A stretch of 64,000 nt of DNA from Baylisascaris procyonis (Eukaryota; Nematoda; Chromadorea; Rhabditida; Ascarididae), in the NCBI GenBank assembly GCA_037389465.1, contig JAZARR010000204.1, positions 1,073,001 to 1,137,000 of the forward strand, given 5' to 3'. The translations under genes and the position numbers were made by a program. The number at the start of each line of letters is the position of its first letter. The stretch's first letter is position 1. Shown here piece after piece: positions 1 to 21,050 of the stretch. The notes under the pieces were generated by a model. The model worked only from the letters and a program-made list of their open reading frames with translations, did no database searches and was not told the origin of the DNA.

Positions 1-505
1 TTTTTATACCCTTTCCCAAGTTCCTCAATAGTTTTACGATGCACTATTCTGATCGAAAAAATCTGCGACTCACAAATTAGCAAGGTGCGAGAGATTAGAT
101 TTTACAAGATGAAATGAAGCTTGAGTGGCAAAGTTGCAAAGAATAGTCCTGCCCGAGGGCTGCATGAAAAATGAGCCTTGGGCTAAAAAATATGCCAGAG
201 GCATTAAAAGTTTTGCATTTTTTAATAATCTTTTTTTTTGAAGTTCTCGAAATTCCCGGTTCTTCTTAATTCTTGATTATCGTCGAGTTGTGGCTTAAGT
301 CTTCAAAATTCTGAACTTCATGGATATCCCCACTTCGGTTGGCTAGATGAAAGTGTAGAGAAGTTATCCCATGTTTGAGTGAAAATAAATAAAGTGGGCT
401 ATTTCAATGCCTATAATGGAATATTGTTGAAATTCTTTGAGTGAAACATTTGGCACTTTCTCGGAAGAAAATACATTATTCGCTTTCATATGTCCCCGCA
501 CTGAA

Positions 506-549
<44 letters not shown>

Positions 550-734
550 TCTTTCCTTTAAAATTCCAAATTTTGCAATATCGCTTTCCATCATCGATAC
601 CACTGTCGTCTTTCTGCTTCTTTCCCATCTTTTCCTCCTTCACTTCCCTCTTTCATCTTTTGATCGTAGTTTTCCCATATATGGTTTCTATGATTAGATC
701 GGTGGAAATTCAGCTTTTATTAGTATATTTTTCA
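1..734. other. Probable upstream intron of the UBE3B gene
   Basis: No exon matching the UBE3B N-terminal half could be found here. The stretch holds a (TA)n array (509-546) and pyrimidine-rich DNA ahead of the first recognisable exon. Open frames across the TA array are repeat-derived. Confidence 0.5.
509..546. repeat. (TA)n microsatellite
   Basis: Perfect alternating TA run of about 38 bp in a probable intron. It produces artificial poly-(Ile-Tyr) reading frames on both strands. Confidence 0.95.
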
Positions 735-10022
<9,288 letters not shown>

Positions 10023-11924
10023 TTTAATTACAACTACCTGATTTACGATGAGATGATTTTCTTACTGGTAAAAGGAGGAAAAAGAGGATAGGCGGTAAGT
10101 GACAAATCACCGTTATATAGCCTAAAAGAGTAAAAAACATTTTTTTTTGTCGTATTAAAGATCTTTTTTTTTTTATTTGTTTGAAAATATAAGTGAATGG
10201 AGATAATATGAGGCGTAAGGGATTTCCATCATCGAGCCCATAGAACAATTCCAGGAATTCAACTAGCATAAACATCAAAATTTACGCTAAGAATTGAAAT
10301 GATAGCACTGAAATGTTTCGATTTTTCGTTGATCATGTATATAAATGAGCATTCAATTGTTTAGTGATAATGTTATCATTTCTATATGTAGCAATATCCA
10401 TCATCATCATCATTCAATAACCCGGTTTCCGTTATGTTCTCTCTCTTTTTTATGCTTTGATGAATATTCTCGAGAAAAGCGTCTCAAGTAATGATCTATC
10501 TAACAAATACGAGGTTATCACTAGCATTATCCTAACAAGTTCATGTTTATTTCTGTGGAGGAAAAAACCCCCAATGGATATATCAGTACTTCTACCGTTG
10601 CATAGTGATGAGGGAGGAAGGTAGAGTCATAATAAGGCCACCAATGTGAGTCCTCAAATCGAATGGACCCATAGACATGTTCAGAAGTAAGCAATATTGA
10701 AAGCACGAGAGTAGTTGAAGCATGGGGATTTACCTTCTTTACGCTAAAAGTCTATAATTGGCATCCTGCTCGTCTTCCTATAGTCCATTTTAATAGTAGA
10801 TGTGCGCGTTTTGTTTTTTTCCCCTTTCCTACTTCCTTCCCTTTCATCGGGTAAAGTATTCCTCGTTGGGAAAGTATAATTCATTGGGAAAGTATAGTTG
10901 ATTCGTCGTCTAATGATGGAATTCATAGTGATGACGTTTTTATATGAGGTTGCTGTATTGAACATATTTTTATATTAATGTAATTTTGTATTCGAATTGA
11001 ACAATACAGTTAAATATCGGATATTCTATAGTGATTCCTTCTAGGATTTATTTTCGTACAAGTGGAGCTTTATGAGTGATACGATCGTAAATATAATATA
11101 TATTCGAACGATTGCATTTTGCAGTAATAAATATAAGAGAATTGCAACAATGAAGTACCATATAAGGTTAATAAAAAATGCCTAATTATTGTTATTTTCT
11201 TATCTCCTACTAGTAGCAATCCCCATTTCTATATTTTTCAATCTTTTTTATTCCTTTCTCTTTTCCTTATTACTCCTTCCAGCACTAATAATTGCCTCAA
11301 ATCGATGTAAATAAAAATATAAAAGATAATTTGAAAGGGTTTATTCGATCATAATAAAAAAAGTGTTTAACTTATTCATTGCTTTATTGTTAAACTTTTA
11401 AATATTGATAGTCCAAATTAGAAGTTAACATATAACTTAATTGGGGAAACTCATATCATTTAAATTCACTTCAATCATTGCTTTAACGATAAGTGATTTC
11501 ATTGAAGTGATTGTTATCAACACATTACGCTGCTACTTTCTTTGGAAATTTAGCGATGAAATTCGATTATCTCAATGAAAATAAATCAAATTTTATTTCC
11601 GTACGAAAACATGTATAATATTGGTAGTACATTATTGCCTATTATTCTCATGGCTGATATATAGATAAACTAAGTTTCGGCTCAAATAATGCTTCATTTA
11701 AATTAAATCAATGTGCAAAAGTTTGGATTGCAATTGATGACCACCCACGATGAATCACACGATACTGTATTTATACTGTAGTTGCGTATTCATATATGAT
11801 ATAGTGCTATAATATTCTTTCTCTGCAAAGAAATACATTCCAAAAACTACGATATATTTTTTTTTGGCACGATGACTTCGTACTCGCAAGCAGCGATCAC
11901 ATAGTTGATTGAGCGGTTCGAAGG
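10023..11924. other. Intergenic region after UBE3B
   Basis: This should hold the 3' UTR of UBE3B; an AATAAA-like element near 11107 (GTAATAAATATAAG) and another near 11310 are candidates but cannot be ranked. No convincing exon on either strand: the open frames are short, isolated and lack splice-compatible neighbours. Homology to the tandem-copy flank begins near 11925. Confidence 0.5.
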
Positions 11925-12980
11925 CTTCTACTCCACTACAGCGCATAGTTGCAATCATTGTTGTTTATATCCGTTGAGGTGGACGGTTGTTTCCTTTTTT
12001 GCTCGCTGCTCCCTATCGGACTTTTAAACTTTTTTTTTTTTGGTTTGATATGATTTGACAGGTAGTTATGAAAGTTCGCAAATTTACATACCTGTCTGTC
12101 CACCAATTAGTGATTGTCTTCTTTCATCACTTCTTTTAACGAGCGATTTTTTGCGTATCGACTCCGCCTCAACAGCGCCATCTCACCATTTTTCCTCCAG
12201 ACTCCATCGGCGTTCGATTCATTCACATTTTCTGAGTTTCTATGATGAAAAGTCGAAAGTTTTGAGCAGCGTTTTTCTCTATAGTCTGCGATAGCTTGAA
12301 ATCGCAAACAATGAGCTACGGTAGGGATATGGTATAGGTTTAATCTACTAGATGGTCTTGTAACCTCATTGCTGTCATAATTCGTCTCACCTATGGTGTT
12401 CACATAAAGTGTTGTCGAACTCAGAAATTAGTTTTTTAACTTGCAAGCAAATGCGATTTCATAATGTTTGGCCCATTTCTATTCAGTCACTTGTTTGCGC
12501 TCAAATATACTCCTTGCTGTTAAGTTGCATCTATATGCACGGAAGTAGCTATGATGCGTGATCTTAGTTAATTCTGGATAACCCAGACGATGGATAATCC
12601 TCTCCGTGTTCATATGCGATAAATAAGCAATCGGTCGACTTCGTAACGTTTATGAACTTTGTCACACCGAACGTTCCTTTTCTCAGTAATTGTAGTTGTT
12701 GAAGTCGCAGTTGACCGACTTGCCGAGAAGGGGAACTCACCTTCTATCTGCCCATCGGTACGTTGACCGTGCAACATGCTGACTTTTTGCTTAATATTAC
12801 CACAGTGAAGAACTTGGCGCTATAGAGTTTTTTCAATTGCTCCATCCTTTGTTTAGTGAGCCAAAAAAACCGTTTACTAGTGTCGTCACTGTTTGCGGAC
12901 CAACCTTCATAAGAGTAGGTGTATATTCTATAATTGCAATGTGAGCGGCTCAGCACATTGCTTTTTGAAGTCTATTGTGA

Positions 12981-15900
12981 ATGGCGACGAAGGAAAGCAC
13001 GAAAGAGTTGAGCGATATTTCGCCAAAAAATTCCAATATCGCTAGCCGGAAAAACCGTCACAAATCAGGATTGGAGCCGGAGTCATCGTTAAGAATGGCA
13101 TTGTTTACATGCATCACCACTCGACAGTTGAAAATCGTGTTGGATCTATGCGACGAGGTTTGAATTGATTTTCGGCTAGTATTTTTTTAAAATTTATTTT
13201 ATAAGATGTCTATGTGTACCGTATTTCTGCATTTACAAGCCAAATTAAGGCTTGTAAATGCATGCTACTGTCTCTTCGATTCGTCGAGATGTTCTAGCTA
13301 AAGAGCACTATGACATCTGCGCTCGAAACTTTATCGGAATTCAAAAACAGAAGTATAGAAACTTGTTATTAGTTCTTTACTAAAATCGTTCTTATTTACG
13401 AGGGTTTCTGCATTCTTCTAGTTTTTCTTGTTTCATATGTTTTTTCAATTCCTTCAATGTTATTGAAATATGTTTATAGTAGTTTTCTTATTGCATCTCT
13501 CTTAGTTCTTTATTCTCTATTCCATTAGTTTAAAGATCTCTTTAGAACGGTTGAACATATAGGAAAGCAGATGATCGACTAAAGAACGGAAAATGGATCA
13601 AAACAACTACGTTTTCTTGCATGATAGCACAAGATTATCCTGCAAGCAAATGAGAGTGTATTTTAAAAATTCCGCCAAAATTTTGGATTTTTGCCTCTAA
13701 GAATGGGGATATGGGTGGCATGGAAATGAAATTGGTTTTCCTTAGTGAGGTTTATTGCACTATTCCAAAATAATCTAAAAAAGTTCCGTTGCCTGAATCA
13801 TTGTCAACAACTTCCTACTACCAATGTGATTAGGGATTCTTCCTTCGCTCTCTCTTATAAAGTCCGTTAACGTAACAGCTAATCTATGTTGATTGCTGAA
13901 ATTTATTATTGCCATCTTTCCTTCTTGCTCCTACGTTGTATGTGATGCAGTGTTCAAGATTGGTTGCGGAAATAGATGCCAAGTTGGTTGCGGAAACAGT
14001 TGCCAGGTTGGTTGCGGAAACAGTTGCCAGGTTGGTTGCGGAAACAGTTGCTAGGTTGGTTGCGGAAACAGTTGCCAGGTTGGTTGCGGAAACAGTTGCC
14101 AGGTTGGTGGCGGAAATATATGCGGAATTCTGTCGATTCACCGTTGGAACGAATGATAGACATTGCTTACAATCGGCGATCCACTTGCACTTTCTGGCTT
14201 CAGTTTATTCACTTCACTAACTGTGATGCATTTGAAGTACTCATTACATAGGCGATCTTCTCGACATTCATTTTCTTGTTCAACATATAATAGACCGCGC
14301 TGTCCCATTGTTGAACATTTTTCCGCATTCCGCGTAGATGTTGTTTGCATCGGATGCATATGATGTTCCTGTAAATTATGAAATTGCATGTGCTCATTCA
14401 ATTGCACCTTTTTATAGATATAGGAAGGAAGAAGGTTAGTTGGCAGTTTCATTTATTCAAATATGAGTTTGAAATTCAGCTTCAATTTCAGCTGGAAAAA
14501 AGAAGGGCTTCAGGATGCAATGATGAAGACGCAAACGTCGAGACTCTTATCAATTCTTTATCAAAAAAGAAAGCAACCAAAAGAGTTAAAGGTTCCACCA
14601 TTTCAAGATCACGTTCGCGTCCTCGCAAGAAGCACCCGGATGGTAAGTCATTGCCTATAGCGCATTCCTTTCGTCTCATGAAAAACTTTGGTATCGTGGC
14701 CCAATCGCCGTTCTCTCTTTCGTTGATGAAGTCGGTCGTCGTTTTCCCGTGAGTATCTCCTGACTTCCTAGCAATAAGACGATAAAGTTGCAAATGGCTT
14801 GTCATGAATGCCACTAACCAATAATAACAAAAAAAAGTTTTCAAGATTATTTTCTGTAATAATTTTTTTTTGTGTAATATCCCTTTGCATTTTTTTATTT
14901 AACCGTTTATCCGAATGGTTTGCCTTCTTGAGTGATTTGCAAATGCATGAGAAAGAAATAACGGGAATAATTATAGGAGCGTTGGAAGTAAAAGCTAATG
15001 AAGAGGGCGCGGTAGAGTTCGACGTTGCATCAATCACCATAGGATCATTCGTTGTATGTATAATGCTTGACTCCTTTTATTGATTCTATATCTCTTTCGG
15101 TTTTATTTCTTTTTTTCTTCATTCGTAGCTGATAACTTGGAACATGCCAATCTTTTGTATGAACGAGATTTGATATGACGAAGCAGATATTGAGAAGGAT
15201 TTAATGATTTGACTGTGAATCGTTTCGATTTCAAATGAGATAAAAACGGATATTCTTCGACAGTTGTCAGATATGTGAATTCAGTCTGCAAGGATATTAT
15301 GTATTTTTTTTAAACCTTCGCATCAGCTTTATTTAACTTCAAAAATTTCTTCAAAAATTTCCCAAAAATGTTCTCCGTTTTAGTGAGGGAATTTGTACAT
15401 GTGCTAGTGAATTTGACTATGCCGTTGGTTCACAATGTCTCTCGGAAGGCTTTTTTTTCATTGGATATCCTGCGACTACAATGATACCTTTTTCATTACG
15501 CGACGTTTAAGTGGGATTTCAGAGCGGTTTATATTCATTACGCGACGTTTAAGTGGGATTTCAGAGCGGTTTATACACTTGCATATGTCGTTAAATCCAG
15601 GTTACTAAAATCATAAGCGTATACTTTTATAAATGTGTTTATATCATAGCTAAACCTAGCCATGCATCGTCGATAAGGAATTACAGACTGATGGCCATTT
15701 TTTTTAAATTTTGAGTTGACAAGCGCGGCGAGGTTTCGTATATTTCCAACGCTACTTTTAGAGATAAGTTTCTGGCGAGGAGGGCCAAGAGATTCTTTGT
15801 TTAATCAAGGAGGAGGATAGTTGGGAGTGGATCTGAGTATGCGGGAGGGGGTAGTTGAGGATGGAACTAAGCAAAGCTGGCATAATTTTATTTAAAGTAT

Positions 15901-18900
15901 ATGGAAAATTTTTCACTTGACCTTAATTATAAATACGTAACAACAGCGAAGGCATTTTTCGGTGTGTAGACTCTTCGTTTATAATAATGAGAGGTTTAGG
16001 TGAACGATAATCGCATATCATCAAATGTGCTTGTGCGTTTTTCTTTTGCAACTAGCATGATGACGTATGATTTCCATTATAATAGTGGGCACAACAACTA
16101 CAGAGTGCGTTATTCGATTCAATTCGACGATATTGCATCGATGAGCTTCTTTGAAAAAGCTGTTCACTTGAATGTAGGTATTGTTTATTAATTATGTTGC
16201 TTGATGATGCATCATGCAATACGTGCATTACACAGACGCGCATCTACGTTCGTAGAAATGGGAGTGCACGTCGGGCAGTATATAATAGCTGTTTGTCTTG
16301 ATTACGATTTTGTTTCATTCACCGTATCCTTAACTCGATAATTGTTTGCGCACCGGAACGGTTCATGCATTATGGTTGTATCTGAATGTTTAGTAGAATA
16401 TATAATGTCAATGTTATTCTATATGGATAATTTTATTCTTAGATTTGTTTGAGTTCACATCCACGAGTTTGAGCAAATATTTTAATTCAGCTGCCTAGAT
16501 TGAAAGAGTATTCGAATGAAAGTGATGTACAATGCATTCAAGCATATAGTTCAATAGCAACTCGATATTATTCACATTTCAGGAGAGCCAGTTCTCTCGC
16601 TTTTGTTTCATGATAGGCATTTAGGAAACCTTTCATCCCTAGGGTGAATATTGTGGGATTCAGTTTTGAAAAACTTAGAAGGCAAATCGGCAATAAAATA
16701 TGTTTATTGCAGAAAAGGCAACTGTTGTCATAGATGAGAAGAAATACATTTGCAGCTGAAGAATCCTGCGAAGCAAGAGTATTGCTGTTTGGATGCAACC
16801 AATAATGAAGCAGCGGGCCTCATGACATCCTTGCATAATAATGCGAGCGATATTGATGTTTCCGAAGGACAACGTGAATCATCGCTTTTGCATGTCATCC
16901 ATCTAAAAGAGTTTATATTTTTCTATGATATCTTTTATTTTAATTTCATACACCTCTGTCAATTTAGCCTTATAGAAGCCCATTAATGCAGTATCATGTC
17001 TTTGCTTATGTATGTGTTTCTCTAAGACAAAAATTATCTTCATCCAACGAACCACGCTCCAAAAATTGCCTCGTAGGTCATTTCGAACAAGTCATAATCA
17101 CAGTGGGTTTTAGATGCATATGTGGTTTGTGCAATAATGTTTCGATTTTAAGGTAATCACTTTTGAATTATTGGAATATGTCAGCGATTTAGTAGGCCCT
17201 AGATAGGAAGTGGAAAATAAAAAAATTAGAATCATAGTGGAGACTTTTCGGCTTCTAATAACTAAGAGCTCTGTGTTTTATATAATTTCTTTTCGTTTTT
17301 GACAACCATAGCAGTCGCATTTAGAGTTGAAAACGACCATCACTTCTGGACCGGTCATGAATAGCTATATCCAAAAAACTTGGATTTTCCGAAATCCTGT
17401 TTTCTCCCACCGTTATCTTCAGGGAATGCTTACATATAGTTGACCGAATTTCTAGAGGTACAACAAATACATGGGAAGAAGCTCTGTTGAGAGGGAATCG
17501 TACAATATTTGAGCCGCTCATTCGTGTGAATGCACAAACTGAGTTATCCACTATCGGTGCTCAATCAACCGTATGCATTCCACAAATGACAGTCTTGGAA
17601 CAGATGCAGCCAAATTCGTTATCATCGCTTAGTGGCGAATCCATAAAAAGTCTCGACTTCGATCACCGCCATTCTCTGCAAAAATCGAGAGTATTCGAAC
17701 CAATTTGCAATCCCAGCATGGGATTAGTTGATTCGGCTGCTTTAAGCAACGAGTTGAATGACGGAGATAGTTTCGGCAAGGTTAGTTTCCTATGTTTTCC
17801 TACTATCAACTCAAATGTGATACAAAGAGAGGATTTCCAATCGTAGAGACTCGCCCGGGAGCGGTTGATCCTCACAGACTCCTCGACGGAAAACCTGGGG
17901 ATGATAACGTTGAAGAATTGTTCCCTATCTGGGTGGGCTCATCAAAGATCAGGGAATATGAACTGGACTAGAATATTGTCTCGTCGTGGAGACCTTGAGG
18001 AAGAACGATTTATGAGGGCGAGAAATCCCCGACATAAAAGTTGGAAAGCCGAATTCCTTGAAAACGGTCGGATTCCTAATAAGCTAAATGGAGCAGTCCT
18101 TATATCAAAATGAGCAATTCAGTAGTGAACAGTGAGGACGGAGCGGAGAGGAGAACGTTAGATTTTTAGCAAATGAGTCTACCATCACGCATACTTCAAG
18201 GGGCTGAAATTGTAGGCAGCCTATATGGGACTTTCTTTCTTTGGATGAGGAGGACTGAGAAGGTATGGAACGGGGATTTGATCGGGATTTAAAGTTCCCA
18301 AAGGTTTAGGGTAACCTTGACAATGAGACCGCAAAGGGTAACCTCTCTACTTTTTAGTGAAATTTCGTTTAAATAACCTCGAAATTTGTAATGTTTTTTT
18401 TTTGCAGCCTCTTTCGAGCCAACACAACCCCGCACAATTCGGGAATATGGAATGCGTTAGTGTACCGGATATACGTTTGGAAGCTAAAAAATTTATTTAT
18501 GACGGACACATCGTGTCTTCTGAGCGGCAAGGATCTGTGCCTACTAGTATGCTTCTTAAGCATCGCCTACCGAAACCAGATCAACCACTACCAATAAAGA
18601 AATTCCTTTCGGAGGCGACAATAAACAAAACGGAAAGAGGTACTTCTTTCTGCAAATTATAAGGCATTCGTTTTGTCACGACCACACATTTTCTTCCGGA
18701 GAACCTGTGCGCTGAGAATTTCGTTGCTAGAATTTGGTTTCGGAATCGTACATAGGCTAAGTTATTCAAAGTCTGAAAAGTTGAGATTTCTACTGGAAGG
18801 TCGATTCGTAAAAAGACATTTATTTTGGGGATGGCTTAATTCATCCATGAAAGTCAAGTGTAGCAATAGGCTACATCAGAACTGAAGTTTCAGGAATGTG

Positions 18901-19258
18901 ATATGAATTGAAATTAAATGTGCTGATGAATTTAGCGGAGAGTGCGAACTCAGAATCGCTGAACCAAAGTAATTTCAACGATATAGTAATCGCATCATTT
19001 ATTGCAGATGAATCTTCTACGATGCAAACTGGTCCAATAGATCTGGAGCGTATCGAAAGGATTATTCAAAGCGCTGAGGATTTACTTCGTCGTAGAAATA
19101 TGGCCGTTGAGGCGCGAGCTAAACGCCTAAACGATCGAGGCACTGATAGTGTGCAACCTTCGCAGAGTGCAAAACACAATTCAGACTCGTTCTATTGGCT
19201 AACTGATGTCGACATGGATAAGTTGGCTGTGAATTGTGATGCTTCTAGCAATCAGTAG
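12981..19258 (+). CDS. Unidentified nuclear-type protein, tandem copy 1 (intact model, 513 aa)
   Basis: Exons: 12981-13157, 14492-14642, 14977-15053, 16000-16173, 16756-16910, 17456-17780, 18408-18639 and 19008-19258. All phases match and the model gives 513 residues. Exon 1 is charged and then has LFTCITTRQLKIVLDLCDE. Exon 2 has a basic tract, TISRSRSRPRKKHPD, resembling a nuclear localisation signal. Exons 3-4 form a compact beta-rich core (EFDVASITIGSF; MMTYDF; YRVRYSIQFDDIASM). Exon 6 has TWEEALLRG and then a Ser/Thr-rich, low-complexity stretch. The last exon ends with an acidic SFYWLTDVDMDKLAV motif that is also kept in copy 2. There is no signal peptide or membrane segment. I do not recognise the family with certainty. 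The core vaguely resembles the plant and fungal TRF-like module (see findings). The best-preserved copy of three, presumably the functional one. Confidence 0.75.
13957..14124. repeat. 24-bp minisatellite, about 7 units, in intron 1 of copy 1
   Basis: Unit GTTGCCAGGTTGGTTGCGGAAACA, shown here as GTTGCCAGGTTGG plus TTGCGGAAACA, with edge units diverged. Since 24 is a multiple of 3, several frames stay open on both strands and give artificial LVAETVAR-type or WLRKQLPG-type proteins. It lies between exons 1 and 2 of the gene and I see no copy in the intron of the paralog. Confidence 0.9.
15492..15575. repeat. 42-bp direct tandem duplication
   Basis: TTCATTACGCGACGTTTAAG followed by TGGGATTTCAGAGCGGTTTATA occurs twice back to back (15492 and 15534), apparently identical except at the end. 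It lies in intron 3 of copy 1, so it is a recent local slippage event. Confidence 0.9.
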
Positions 19259-21050
19259 ATCCTTCGAGAATTGTGATTATATGGTTGAAGTTTATTTAGG
19301 ATTGGTTGATGGGAAATTGGGCTTTTTCGATGTGTGGAATTCGATTATCATGCACTGTTAATCACCTTTTTAATTCTAGAGTCTATTTTCACTGATTATT
19401 GAGAAGGTTGCCTCTGAAAAGGGGCGCATGAAAATTGGCGAATATAACTGTTGTTTGAGAGACAAAAATTCAAAGAATGTGTGTCTCTAGGTGATACTGT
19501 GAACTCATGAATCTTATCGTTTGTTTCGAGTGATCTTTGACGATCGCTTCATACTTAGGCTATAGTCGTGTATGGAGTATTTATGCAATCCTGTTTTCTC
19601 TCCTTTTCCATCTTTTTTTTTGGTTTCTGAGAGGCCGTGGATCTCGTAGTTGTTCGTGATGGACGTCGGGGATGCGTCATTCAGAAGCTTTCCAAACTCT
19701 GATTTTTTATCCTCTCAGGAACTTGAAGCGCTTCAGTTTAGAGCATCATTGACACCAACCGACGTTTTTGTTCTCGCTACCTCCTTGTTTGTGTGTAGTT
19801 GATTAGCTAAAGACAGTGTGTTTCTAAGATGTGATCTTTGAGATTCGAATAGTCGTTATGGTTACATTTGATTTATACCGGTATCCTGAACTATTTCAAC
19901 TCATCTGCCATTTCAGTATATCACTGTAATGGCCTTGAAAGTTGTCTTATATGTGAAGATGATATAAATATATAAAAACATAATAGTGAAGGGATAAGTT
20001 TGAGGGAAATTTTCAAGCAACACTGATGGAAGTGCTCGGTTGGGTATTGGCTGCCACCATTTGTGAAAGTCGTTTGAATTGGAGAATCAGCGCCATATTC
20101 TTCCTTAAAAACCTTTGGTGAGGGAAGTTGAAAATAATGAAGGTATTTCTTGCGCCTAAGGTATTTCTAAATTCTACTTGCACATAAATAACGACCTAGT
20201 TGCGACATCGTTAGTCTACAGTGTACCAGAGAAATGCGGTTTGTTTCGGTAGACTTCATGAATTCTGTTTGATCTTAAAAAGTCAATGGAAATATAGGGA
20301 ATGCAAAAATGGGGGTTGGCAAAAACGCTCCCTTTACCATAAAGCTGGGGTTCATTATCACCATTACGATGTTTGCTTGATTATTGTTACCGATCATTTC
20401 TTTGTTCTGTTCTCGTAATCGAATCTCATGGTTTGCGCTAGGAATTTCTACCATATAAGGCTGTGATTTCGGTGAAAATTAGTTGATCATTTAACTGTTC
20501 TAATGCAAAATTGTTGAGCGCTTTTATAAGCGAGCATTTCAGAGCATTTTTACTTTTGTTGATGCGATGAATTGGTTTTGATCTGAGTTGTGTTGTATAA
20601 TTCTATCAAGCAATTCGAATGTGACAGTGTAGGGCAAAAATATCGAAGAACTATCGAAGTTTTTTTCTACTTATTGGCGGGGAAGTTTTCATTCCATCAA
20701 TCAGCGCCTCAGTGCTTTCACAGTGCCATTGTAGCGGTTGTCACATCTGGCACTTGTTCAGTGTGCTGCTCGCTCGCGTTCGAGATAGCTGATGGCGTAT
20801 AAGGAGTTCGATTTATGTTTTGTTTTGTTGAGACCTAGTCTGTTTTGACGATGGTGGGATTCGTTCGATCCTACCTATTGTGTTGTTTTGTTATTGGTTT
20901 GTTATTTGGTATTTAATATTTTAGCTTATAGTCAAGTAAAGTGATATATTTTTGTAAACGTTCGATTGCATTTATGGTTAACATTGATTCTACTATCGCA
21001 TCATTGCATTGCGCTATTTGCTTCTTCGCTAAATACTATCAAAGGGTTTT

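Larger units (their letters stand above)
11925..21050 (+). repeat. Tandem duplication unit, copy 1 (gene plus flanks)
   Basis: The 5' flank from about 11925 aligns by eye with 23815 onward (shared phrases such as CGACTCCGCC and GACTTTTAAA before a T run). The 3' flank at about 19560-20085 is almost identical to 31740-32298. Further 3' sequence (about 20400-21050) aligns instead with about 36390-36950 behind copy 3 (shared TTATAGTCAAGTAAA followed by GATGC/GATAT). The unit therefore includes one gene and roughly 1 kb upstream and 1.8 kb downstream. Breakpoints are visual estimates. Confidence 0.8.

Noticed and set aside
13957..14124. CRISPR-like array
   Set aside because: Units are directly abutting with no spacers, and the DNA is eukaryotic.
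13909..14251. Long overlapping ORFs with LVAETVAR or WLRKQLPG repeats on both strands
   Set aside because: They are products of the 24-bp minisatellite and have no start or splice context; they lie within an intron.
14488..14844. Minus-strand ORF opposite exon 2 of copy 1, repeated at 25250-25678 in copy 2
   Set aside because: It is the shadow of the plus-strand exon and its conserved intron; its conservation is explained by the recent conversion tract.
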